A DNA stretch of 64,000 nucleotides from Cyanobium sp. PCC 7001 (GTDB taxonomy: Bacteria; Cyanobacteriota; Cyanobacteriia; PCC-6307; Cyanobiaceae). The notes beneath the pieces are model-generated. The model ran no database searches, was not told the DNA's origin, and worked only from the letters and a program-made list of their open reading frames with translations. Location of the stretch: contig NZ_DS990556.1 of NCBI RefSeq assembly GCF_000155635.1, positions 1,233,051-1,297,050 of the forward strand, read 5' to 3'. A program made the translations under genes and the position numbers. Shown here piece by piece: positions 54,687 to 62,458 of the stretch; position 1 is the stretch's first letter; the number at the start of each line of letters is the position of its first letter.

Positions 54687-56132
54687 TCAGCCCCACCCCT
54701 GCTGCAACGAGCCACTGGGTCCCGTGGCCGCCCAGCCCGGAGGCAGTGGGGCGCCCCCTGTGGCTTCTGCGCCGTCACCGCCGCTGAGCCAGCCACCGCT
54801 CAGCCACACGGGTTGGTCGCGACTGGCGGGCAGTGACCGCCGCTCGGCGGGCCGTGGCCGAAAGCCGAGCCAGAGGCCTTCACCCACGGGCAGCGTTGGG
54901 GGCTCGGCCTGCTGCCGCCAGGCCCACAGCGCCTGACGATCGGGCAGCAGCAGCCAGCGGCGGGATCCCAGGGTCAGTCGCACCGCCCGGCTGTCCGCAC
55001 TGAGGGCCTCCGCCACCAGGCCGGGGCTGCCCAGCCACTGTCCCTGCTGGAGCGGCGGACTGCCGTCCTCGCTGGCCAGCACCAGTCCGGCCTGAGCCTG
55101 CCAGCAGGCCGGTTCCGCCGCGGCCAGGGGATCCAGCACCAGCACCCAGTCGAACCGGGCGACGCCGAACCCGGTGGCCAGCTGGCGTGCCCGGGAGCAG
55201 CTCAGCCCATCGGCCTGGGTGCTCACCAGCGCGGCCCGGCCCTGGTGGCGAGCCAGCAACAGGTCCCGCTGGCCCTGGTGCACCAGCACCAGCTGATCCC
55301 CCCGCAGCAGCGCCAGATGCCCCAGGGTCGCCAGCATCAGCAGCCCCGGCGCCAGGCGGCGCCACCAACGCGGCAGCCCAGACAGGCCGATGGAGCCCAG
55401 GGCGAGGGCCAGCAGCAGCACCAGCAAGGGAGTCGGGCGGCCCAGCTGCCACTGGGCCAGCGGCAGTGCGGCCACGGCCTTGACGATCCCCAGCACCACG
55501 CCCCCCAGCCAGGCCACCGGAGGCAGCAGCACAGGGATCAGCCCGGGCAGCAGGGCCGCCAGCAGCGCCATGCCCATGGCCCCGAGGGTGAGCGGGGTGA
55601 GCAGGGGCGCCACCAGCAGATTGGCGGGCACGGCGTAGAGCGGCACCACGCCGAAGTGGAACAGCTGCAGCGGCAGGGTCCAGAGGGAGGCCGCCAGCGG
55701 CACGGCCATCGAGGCGGCCAACCAGGCCGGGCATCGCTGCGGCAGGCGTTGGCGCAGGGCCTGTTCGAGGGGAGGGGCCGCCACAACGAGGGCCGCGGTG
55801 GCCACCACGCTGAGCTGGAAGCCCACATCGGCCAGCCAGGCCGGCTTCAGCAGCAGCAGCAGCAGGGCGCTGGCCATCAGGATCCCGAAGGGACGTCCCT
55901 GCTGGCCGCACTCGATCACGGCCAGCGCCATTCCGCCCATCAGGACGGCCCGCAGCACCGACGGCTGCGGACCAGCCAGCACCACGAACAGGACCATGGC
56001 CCCCAGGGCCAAAGCCAGCCGCGGCAGCCGGGGCAGGCGGCGACCCAGCGGCAGCACGGCACCCAGCAGCACCCCTAGGGCGTCAAGCAAGACCCCTGTG
56101 TCAACTGCCACCAGCGCCAGCGCCATGACCAC
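54687..56132 (-). pseudogene. comEC: ComEC/Rec2 DNA uptake channel, C-terminal part only
   Basis: The frame encodes the second half of ComEC: competence-domain helices with GPQPSVLRAVLMGGMALAV, then LQLFHFGVVPLYAVPANLLVAPLLTP (two blocks of the family), and a short remnant of the C-terminal domain. ComEC is normally 700 residues or more, starting with an OB-fold domain and the SGLHV helix. Here similarity begins at GVLLGAVLPLGRR (about 56075); the 19 residues upstream (to a GTG at 56132) are unrelated and a stop lies at 56145-56147. The N-terminal half is missing, cut off at the boundary with the mobile island. The last 200 residues also lack an intact metallo-beta-lactamase motif. Confidence 0.8.
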
Positions 56133-56325
56133 AACCGCCCCAGATCAAGCCGCACGCGTGCTCAGCCAGCGAGACCTACTCCGCGAAGAAGGCTGCCCAT
56201 GGGCCAACACCGAAACCCACGGCCTCTACCTGGCCATCAACGACTGGCTCGCCGACTACGGCTGGGCCTTCGGCCACATTGACCCCGACACCGCCAAGTA
56301 CGAGGCCAACTTCTCTCGGCGCTAG
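56125..56325 (+). CDS. Small hypothetical protein at the island edge (66 aa)
   Basis: A frame from the ATG at 56125, MTTTAPDQAARVLSQRD, with a negatively charged, Trp-rich middle (AINDWLADYGWAFGHID). It is the first gene-like frame inside the island. No ribosome site is evident. The frame is also open through the comEC remnant upstream, but only as antisense. Family unknown. Confidence 0.45.
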   Translation: MTTTAPDQAARVLSQRDLLREEGCPWANTETHGLYLAINDWLADYGWAFGHIDPDTAKYEANFSRR

Positions 56326-56410
56326 CTCGGCTTGCACCCGAGCGTAAATTGACTTTGTGTAACAGGGAGAGCAGTTGGGTTTCTGCCCCATGAACCACAG
56401 CTAACTTTTG

Positions 56411-56432
56411 GATCTCGATCCTGAGATCTCAG
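56411..56432 (+). repeat. Overlapping palindromes upstream of the SLATT gene
   Basis: GATCTC (56411-56416) is complemented by GAGATC (56423-56428), and CTGAGATCTCAG (56421-56432) is a perfect 12-base palindrome. A G-run (56433-56444) follows. It lies in a 210-base gap ahead of the SLATT gene and could be an operator; no direct evidence. Confidence 0.5.
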
Positions 56433-56535
56433 GAGGGGGGGGGTTCGAGAATCAGACGATCACCGCCCGAATTGGCTATCGGAAAGGCAATGGCCGATGG
56501 GGGGTGAATCACAGAACCATCAAATACAGAGTTAG

Positions 56536-57174
56536 ATGCTTGTGACAACAGAGGATCTCGATGATAGCGTCAAAGAACTCCTTAGGCGCACAAAGAAAAC
56601 CAGCAAGTCACGGTTCCGCGCCAGCGCTCGCCTTGAAAGGCACCACAAATTTTCGCAGTGGACTGTCGCGTTACTGTCCGCCGCCCTCGTACTAGTCCCG
56701 TTGGCCAAAGCGTTTGAAGTACAATTTAGAATATCCACTCAATACTTGAGCGCATTACAGGCAATTTTGGCAGTGTTGCTGCTCGCATACTCGCTGTTAC
56801 TCGGCCAGGAGCGATTCATTTCTAGAGCAGAGGCAATGCATAGAAATGCTGTAGAGCTGGGACGCTTCGCCAGAAAGCTTGCCGGACTGGAATCATCTAA
56901 TGTTGACGATAACTTGTATAGCGGGTTGGTAGAGGAATACTATAGCATTCTTGAGAAATACGAGAACCATACTTCTTCAGATTATTTGTATACACTTTTG
57001 CAAATTGAACGCCCGAGAACCACAGTTGGCCATGTGCGCTATATCTTCATCTGGCTCAAGGCAACAGCATTGGACTTGATCTCCTATAGTCACTACATCG
57101 TAGTGCTAAGCTTTTCTTTTTATATTGTTTTTATTATACTTTCAGCAGTCGTAAGAAGTGAAGGGGGCCAGTAA
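56536..57174 (+). CDS. SLATT domain (family 5-like) membrane protein, putative defence effector
   Basis: A 212-residue protein. The opening LLRRTKKTSKSRFRASARLERHHKFSQW is split by basic residues and runs straight into two close membrane helices (about 43-60 and 71-90), then RFISRAEAMHRNAVELGR and a coiled segment. A third helix lies at about 184-205. This order matches the SLATT domain family (most like SLATT_5), predicted pore-forming effectors of nucleotide-signal or reverse-transcriptase-linked defence systems. No nucleotidyltransferase, SLOG or RT gene adjoins it here, so it is a stand-alone version. GC is lower than in the neighbours. The name rests on recognised sequence pattern only. 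Confidence 0.75.
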   Translation: MLVTTEDLDDSVKELLRRTKKTSKSRFRASARLERHHKFSQWTVALLSAALVLVPLAKAFEVQFRISTQYLSALQAILAVLLLAYSLLLGQERFISRAEAMHRNAVELGRFARKLAGLESSNVDDNLYSGLVEEYYSILEKYENHTSSDYLYTLLQIERPRTTVGHVRYIFIWLKATALDLISYSHYIVVLSFSFYIVFIILSAVVRSEGGQ

Positions 57175-57465
57175 AGTGCACCCAGCCAGGCACTGCACTC
57201 GGCACCAACTGCTACGCAATTTGATCCAAGTGAGCTTGGTCACTAGACGGTGACACCTCAATGGGCATTGGGCTCATGCCCACTTGTCAGCCAACCTACA
57301 TAGTGAAACTCACAGCTAGTATGACCAGCAGCAAAAAGCATCCCACCCGAGCGCAGCCCAGGCAAGGATGCGGAAGACGCTCTCCCCAATTATCCCGCTA
57401 CGTCACCTGCCCTAACCACTGAATGGGCTATTGCGTGTAAAATTGACTCCCATAGTGCTGTATCA

Positions 57466-58215
57466 ATGGCCGGAGAAAAACCGAGCATCCTAAGCAAAGG
57501 ATTACATCCTGATAATAGCAAGTCTGAAACGGCCGGAGGTTATGTTTCAGCAGAGAGCGGGCCTATTGGCAAGCGTGGCTACATAGAAACACCGGTAAAA
57601 GCTGCCGACGACCTACCTCAACCAGCCGACGACGTTCCCGACGCCGAGATTGAGGAGCTGGTCACAGCCGAAGAGGAGACCCAGCCAGAAGGCGAAGACG
57701 GCACCCCGCCATGGGCTGAGGCTGCCCTCAAGCTCATTGATGAGGCGAAACTGCCAGGCGTTCCGACCCGCGAGAACGCCTTCCTGTCCTGGCTTGCCGA
57801 AAACACCACTGCGGCAGGTTGGTTACAGGCTCACTATCCCCTACTTGCAGAGAAACTCGGCCTAGAGACGGCCTTACCGGTGGAACTATTCCGCGTCGCC
57901 CACGGGAAGGTCGAGGCCAGCCCCGCGCTTGGCCGCCAGCTCCTTGATACCAACCTCGATATTGAGACCATGGTGGCGATGGTGCCGTCTAAGGCTGCGC
58001 TGATTCGTAAGTCGATCGACCTTTGGCAGACCGACGCCGAGAAGCGGATGCGGGAGAAGTTGGAGGCGCTGAGGCTCACCAATGCCGAAAACGAGGTGCG
58101 GGATAAGGCACGTATCGCCGCCGTCGGTGCTCCCGCCCCCGCCGCCAGGCAACTGGAACGCCAGGCAGCAGAACGGAAGATCCTCAAGGCCGCACGCGCA
58201 GCGGGGCAGCTCTGA
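57466..58215 (+). CDS. Island protein A: acidic N-terminus, helical C-terminus
   Basis: A 249-residue protein of no recognised family. Residues 1-80 are polar, Pro/Glu/Asp-rich and probably disordered; the rest is predicted helical, ending in a basic coiled stretch (ERQAAERKILKAARAAGQL). It resembles phage scaffold, decoration or assembly proteins in outline, but there is no firm match. The stop overlaps the start of the next gene (TGATG), so the three genes 57466-59524 form one coupled unit. The gap before it (57175-57465) holds an AGTGCA/TGCACT inverted repeat and no gene. Confidence 0.7.
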   Translation: MAGEKPSILSKGLHPDNSKSETAGGYVSAESGPIGKRGYIETPVKAADDLPQPADDVPDAEIEELVTAEEETQPEGEDGTPPWAEAALKLIDEAKLPGVPTRENAFLSWLAENTTAAGWLQAHYPLLAEKLGLETALPVELFRVAHGKVEASPALGRQLLDTNLDIETMVAMVPSKAALIRKSIDLWQTDAEKRMREKLEALRLTNAENEVRDKARIAAVGAPAPAARQLERQAAERKILKAARAAGQL

Positions 58216-59048
58216 TGGGACGCCTCTCACCGCCTCGGCTTGGCTCGACAGTCAGTTACGACGGCCATGGTTGGCAGGTCACCGCACACCGCCCCGGTGG
58301 CGTCCTGGAGCTGGAGCACCATCAGGGCAGCCAATCCAACTTCATGGGTCGAGGCACGGTCTCCCGTGTCACCACGACGGCGAACGTCTCGGCCGTGACG
58401 GTGATGAGCCAGCCCCCGATCGTTCCGTCGATCTTGGAGGACGGCCCGCCACGCATCACCGATAGCGAAGGCAACCTCATTACCTCCATGGCGTGCGGCT
58501 ACCAAAAGCGGGGCTATGTAGCGGGAGGCGGCATCGAAACCATGCCGACCCTGCTGGCCTTCGGTGCTGGCTCCATCGAGGCCAGCCAGCCATCGCCGGG
58601 GTCTGAGGCGTCCCACCGCACCGGACTCACCCTGATGGGTCCAAGCCTTCGGCATGACCGAGCAATCCTGCTCAGGGCGCTCCACGGGGGCAATGGCGCG
58701 GTGATTGTGGAGAAGGCCGACCGGTCGGGCCAGGTGTGCAGCCAGGCCATCCGGGTCGATGGCATCGAACGACCAACGATCCGATGCTCCATTCAGCACC
58801 CGGTCGCTGGTGACGTGGTGACGTTCTCAGCCGACACGCTCACCGGGACGAACACCACCGGGATGATCTGGCAGGAGTGGCGGATCTCCAGGCCCTATGC
58901 CACCCGGCGATGGGAGCCCTTCGTACCGGGCTGGCAAGTGCAGCTCTATCCCGGCCTGTGGCGGATTCGCTGCCTTGCCGGTGGGCAGCTCACTAGTGGA
59001 GAGGAGACAACCTCTGAGGCTGAGCTGAGGCTGGAGGTTGCACCATGA
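58215..59048 (+). CDS. Island protein B: beta-rich, Gly/Ser/Thr-rich
   Basis: A 277-residue protein of unknown family. It is rich in short beta-strand-like segments with many Gly, Ser, Thr and Pro, such as STVSYDGHGWQVTAHRPGG and YVAGGGIETMPTLLAFGAG, more like a structural or tail protein than an enzyme. The start ATG overlaps the upstream stop, and its end overlaps the next gene (ATGA). No catalytic motif seen. Confidence 0.72.
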   Translation: MGRLSPPRLGSTVSYDGHGWQVTAHRPGGVLELEHHQGSQSNFMGRGTVSRVTTTANVSAVTVMSQPPIVPSILEDGPPRITDSEGNLITSMACGYQKRGYVAGGGIETMPTLLAFGAGSIEASQPSPGSEASHRTGLTLMGPSLRHDRAILLRALHGGNGAVIVEKADRSGQVCSQAIRVDGIERPTIRCSIQHPVAGDVVTFSADTLTGTNTTGMIWQEWRISRPYATRRWEPFVPGWQVQLYPGLWRIRCLAGGQLTSGEETTSEAELRLEVAP

Positions 59049-59524
59049 CGACGAGCTGGCGTTACGCGGCACCGGCTCGGCCCCAGTTCAACGTCGATCA
59101 GTTCGACACCGACGGAAACCTGATCCCTAAGCCGGTTGCACCATTGCCGTGGACCTCAGGCCTCGATGACGAGCTGGATTGGAAGGGCCACGCCCAGACG
59201 CCGATGCTGCGCCTGATCCCCTCGACACCGGCACCATTCCCGCCTGGTCATGCGTTCACGGCAGCACTGGGGCGGCTGACTTACGTGCCATCACTAGTGG
59301 AAGCTGCCAAGACGTACCACTCGGCCGTATCGCCGGAATACTCAAACCGCTGGTGTGACTGGACCGGTGTGAGGTGCGAGGTGATCGACCGGGAAGTGGC
59401 GGACGTGGCATGGGTGCAGCTACCCGCCCCAGGAGTCCGCATTGCAGCGCATCGGGCGGGAACCACTGAGCTGGTGATCGAAGTAGGGGAGTACGTCCAC
59501 CGGTACGGACTGAACGTGAACTGA
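59045..59524 (+). CDS. Island protein C (159 aa), unknown
   Basis: A 159-residue protein beginning MTTSWRYAAPARPQFNVDQFD and ending HRYGLNVN. Two cysteines lie close together (Cys109, Cys116 region, SNRWCDWTGVRCEV). Family unknown. Overlaps with protein B by four bases, so it should be translated with it. Its size and beta-rich composition suit a phage virion part; that is inference. Confidence 0.7.
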   Translation: MTTSWRYAAPARPQFNVDQFDTDGNLIPKPVAPLPWTSGLDDELDWKGHAQTPMLRLIPSTPAPFPPGHAFTAALGRLTYVPSLVEAAKTYHSAVSPEYSNRWCDWTGVRCEVIDREVADVAWVQLPAPGVRIAAHRAGTTELVIEVGEYVHRYGLNVN

Positions 59525-59647
59525 CCGTGCGGTTGACTTAATGCAGTAGGCAAGATTTAGGAGGACGTAGCATCAACCCTTAACTCCTGATAAAGTCATC
59601 TTGCATACAGACAGCTCAGCCCTCTAGCAATTAGTCAAACAGCAACC

Positions 59648-60520
59648 ATGCAACAACCTGCGGAAGCCGAACAGAGCACGAATCTTACGACCTATCCCTC
59701 TCCAGAAGATTTTTGCCTGAGGACACCCCTCTACACCAAGTTTTCCTTTGAAGACCGAGGGGCTGCATCTTTTGAATCACTTGGGTGCTTTAGCGGCACA
59801 CTTGACCTATACTGCAACGAGTGCGGCCAGCAAAGCGTATTTAAGGTTGGCACAAACGATCAGGAAGCGCGCTACAATCAAAGCAGCGGCTTAGCCTCTA
59901 GCTTTGGTGGTTTCCGCCACGAAAACTATATCTTTTATCTGGGATTAGCCTGTTCAAGAGACTCCTCCCATCAAGTTTATTTCATATTCCGAGCACATAA
60001 TGGCGTTCTTCAGAAAATTGGCCAATACCCTTCCCGTGCCGATCTTGAACGACCTGATATCGGCAAGTATAGATCCGTACTTGGCAAAGAACGCCATAGA
60101 GAGCTGGTATGTGCAATCGGCCTTTCAGCTCATGGCATTGGAGTTGGAGCATTTGTATATCTTCGACGCATTTTTGAACACCTTATTGAGCAAGCCCACA
60201 ACAAAGCCAAGACCGCTTCCGACTGGGACGAACAAATGTTTTCCAATGGACGCATGGACGATAAAGTTAGGCTTCTGAAAAACCATCTTCCGGATTTCCT
60301 TGTCGACAACAGCCACGTTTGGAAAATCATGAGCAAGGGTGTTCATGCCCTAAGCGATGAAGAATGCCTCAGAAATTTTGAAGTGGTCCTAGTTGCTATC
60401 GAGTTAATACTGGATGAGGAGCTGGCAAAGCTTGAAAAAGAGAATAAACAGGCCGCCGCTACGAAAGCAATATCGGCACTGAGCAGTCAACTAGGCGCCT
60501 CGACGTCAACCGAAGAATAA
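59648..60520 (+). CDS. Uncharacterised zinc-ribbon protein in island
   Basis: A 290-residue protein. An N-terminal zinc-ribbon-like part (about 20-115) has LYCNECG (Cys56/Cys59) and a later LACSRDSSH (Cys102/His108). A conserved helical half follows, with GQYPSRADLERPDIGKY, the AIGLSAHGIGVGAFVYLRRIFEHLI segment in two pieces, the LPDFLVDN and SKGVHALSDEECL motifs, and a charged tail. I recall a widespread hypothetical family with this core in mobile elements, but no function is established. It is a single gene with lower GC than its neighbours, which fits cargo. It faces the minus-strand terminase module, 102 bp away. Confidence 0.72.
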   Translation: MQQPAEAEQSTNLTTYPSPEDFCLRTPLYTKFSFEDRGAASFESLGCFSGTLDLYCNECGQQSVFKVGTNDQEARYNQSSGLASSFGGFRHENYIFYLGLACSRDSSHQVYFIFRAHNGVLQKIGQYPSRADLERPDIGKYRSVLGKERHRELVCAIGLSAHGIGVGAFVYLRRIFEHLIEQAHNKAKTASDWDEQMFSNGRMDDKVRLLKNHLPDFLVDNSHVWKIMSKGVHALSDEECLRNFEVVLVAIELILDEELAKLEKENKQAAATKAISALSSQLGASTSTEE

Positions 60521-60622
60521 TGCCTTAAGTTTGTTTAATTGAGTTTAGATATCTTTTCTTCCCATACCTTTCAGCGGTTTGACAGGTTAAAGCTGAAGCA
60601 CACAGAGCCTTCCCCCCTCGTC

Positions 60623-61201
60623 TCATGTATTCCCAAATGCGTCAAAGAACGCCTCTTCAAGCACCGCCTCGGTCTCCTCAGACAGGCGGCCGTGGCAACC
60701 CTCTGCCCTGTGGCTTGGTTCGTGCAATCTAGATTTCGGTGCCAACGACAGCAACCGCACTGGTACTTCCACCTTGAGGCGGACTGGTAGCGGCTTGTAC
60801 CTCGCTACGGGTCGGGGCTCCTCGTCAGGGTGCAGCGTTCGGTCCCTCCCCTGTTGCTTCAACTCCTCCACCGTCAGCCGCCGCGCCTGGCGTGCCTCCT
60901 CGCACTCCACCACCCCAACCCATGCACCACTGGGCTGGCGGCGCACACGGCCTCGGTAAGTCCCGATCCGCCCCCAATGCTCCTCCGGGATCGCACCCAT
61001 CCTCGGGATCACCACAGCCGCACCTAGGGCTGGCTCCACGTTGAGGTCGATCTCCGCCTCCTGCCGCCGTCGTTCCGCCATCTCCCGCGTGGTGCGTTCC
61101 ATCTCCCGATGGCGTTCTCGGTAGGCGTCGTCATTCGCCATCCGCCACCGATGGAGACGATCCGCCGCGACGGCCTCACCCAACGTCCTAGGGGCAGCCA
61201 T
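60623..61201 (-). CDS. Island protein D (192 aa), charged, unknown
   Basis: From the ATG at 61201 this gives 192 residues. The N-terminal half is highly charged and helical (RERHREMERTTREMAERRRQ); the middle has a beta pattern with GTYRGRVRRQPSGAWVGVV. Family unknown. The start overlaps the preceding stop (TAATG). It is the last of the five minus-strand genes that begin with the terminase. Confidence 0.6.
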   Translation of the reverse strand: MAAPRTLGEAVAADRLHRWRMANDDAYRERHREMERTTREMAERRRQEAEIDLNVEPALGAAVVIPRMGAIPEEHWGRIGTYRGRVRRQPSGAWVGVVECEEARQARRLTVEELKQQGRDRTLHPDEEPRPVARYKPLPVRLKVEVPVRLLSLAPKSRLHEPSHRAEGCHGRLSEETEAVLEEAFFDAFGNT

Positions 61202-61428
61202 TAGGCCTTCCTCCGCCGCATCGGCCGCTCCCGGACCCATTCATCCGGTCTTACCAACGTCGTCTCCCACGCCCACCGCCCATCCCGATACACCCTCACT
61301 TCCACGTGGTCGTCATCCACTGCCACCAACCGAGCGGGCCTTTCGTCCAAGTCAAGGACACATGGCGGGTGATGGCTGCGGCGCTTAAGCCTAAGGAGCC
61401 CCAGTTCCTCGTGGTCATAGCCATTCAT
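61201..61428 (-). CDS. Island protein E (75 aa), unknown
   Basis: A 75-residue frame from ATG 61428 (a GTG lies one codon earlier). It has short beta-like strands with RLVAVDDDHVEVRVYRDGRW and a very basic tail (RERPMRRRKA). Both ends overlap the neighbours by single bases (TGATG and TAATG), typical of phage gene packing. Family unknown. Confidence 0.6.
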   Translation of the reverse strand: MNGYDHEELGLLRLKRRSHHPPCVLDLDERPARLVAVDDDHVEVRVYRDGRWAWETTLVRPDEWVRERPMRRRKA

Positions 61429-61736
61429 CACACCCAGGCCGCGAAAGATTTCTCCATCAATCGGTCTATTGTCCCATCCTTATGAGCTTCCCGGTAAAGC
61501 CGCTTGGCCTTCTTGGGATCCTCGCGGATTAACTGCGCTGCATTCGTCGCGTTACGGGTACCCATCGAAAACGGATTGCCACCAACGTCCCTAGCCCCGT
61601 TGGTGTAGGTCGTGGGGCGCACCATCCGGGAAGGTCCCGTCTCACGGTCGCCTCGCTCCATCCGTTCGATCCTTCGGTCCAGATCCGCCCGTAAGGCCTT
61701 GAGCCGTGCCAGTTCGTGCTGATCCGTCGTCCTCAT
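61428..61736 (-). CDS. Island protein F (102 aa), helical, unknown
   Basis: A 102-residue protein with a charged N-terminal helix (ELARLKALRADLDRRIERME) followed by a less ordered middle and a C-terminal helical part (REDPKKAKRLYREAHKDGTI). The ATG overlaps the upstream stop (ATGA). It might be a small terminase or a DNA-binding adaptor, but there is no motif to decide. Confidence 0.6.
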   Translation of the reverse strand: MRTTDQHELARLKALRADLDRRIERMERGDRETGPSRMVRPTTYTNGARDVGGNPFSMGTRNATNAAQLIREDPKKAKRLYREAHKDGTIDRLMEKSFAAWV

Positions 61737-62458
61737 GGCTGATCCTCCAATTGCATGGCGACCTCCAGTAGGTCCGTGAGTTCATTGAGCTTGGCGGCCA
61801 CCTCGGCCCTTTGCTCCTGTTGTGCGGCGCGACGATGGACCGCCATGATCTTGCCTTTCTTGATTGCCTCGGCGTGCTTGAGCCGCCTCTCACGTTCTCG
61901 CTCGGCACGCTGCATGGGGGTCAGAGCTGCCAGCTCAGCTAGCCTCTGCTCTTTTTCTTTCTGATGCTGAATTCGGCTACGACGACGCCAGTGCGTCATC
62001 TTATTATGATCCCGTTCCTTCATGCTGAGGCGCCCCATTTCATGCACCCAGTCCGGCCTGAGGCGCCGCATTAACTCCCCTTCCATTGCATCAACACAAG
62101 CCACAACCTCAGGGATTGTCCGTACGCGGTCGTAATCTTCATCATCTAGCAGCTCGACATAACGGATTGTTCGGACTAGGTCATACCCTGTCATATTCCG
62201 AATAAAGTCTTTATCCTTTCGATCGCAACGCCGTGGGCGGATCTGACGCCGCCATAGATTAACGATGTGCTCAATATGCCGCCGGTTCCGGTAGGCCTTC
62301 GGAACCCGGTGCACGCCGAACTCCAGCGAGCACACATAGCCTTGTCGTCCGGCATTGAGCAGTGCCCTTCGCTGGCGGTGCTCGTGATCGGCCAACTTGA
62401 CCGTGGGCAACACCGCCCGACCGGTCAACAGCGCGTCAAGGGGCTGGGTATCTGGCAT
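61733..62458 (-). CDS. Island protein G (241 aa), basic coiled-coil, unknown
   Basis: From the ATG at 62458, which overlaps the terminase stop (TGATG), this gives 241 residues. It is rich in Arg and Glu, with a long helical stretch in the C-terminal half (KEKEQRLAELAALTPMQRAE and onward). The N-terminal half has EFGVHRVPKAYRNRRHIEHI. Family unknown. The position right after terL would suit a portal, head or packaging protein in some phages, but size and composition do not match a portal. Confidence 0.62.
   Translation of the reverse strand: MPDTQPLDALLTGRAVLPTVKLADHEHRQRRALLNAGRQGYVCSLEFGVHRVPKAYRNRRHIEHIVNLWRRQIRPRRCDRKDKDFIRNMTGYDLVRTIRYVELLDDEDYDRVRTIPEVVACVDAMEGELMRRLRPDWVHEMGRLSMKERDHNKMTHWRRRSRIQHQKEKEQRLAELAALTPMQRAERERERRLKHAEAIKKGKIMAVHRRAAQQEQRAEVAAKLNELTDLLEVAMQLEDQP

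Noticed and set aside
59533-59563. TTGACT followed by TTTAGG as a promoter
   Set aside because: The -10 match is poor and the next start is 90 bases away; not enough to call.
60000-60278. 92-codon plus frame inside the zinc-ribbon gene
   Set aside because: It lies fully within a better-supported frame and has no start signal.
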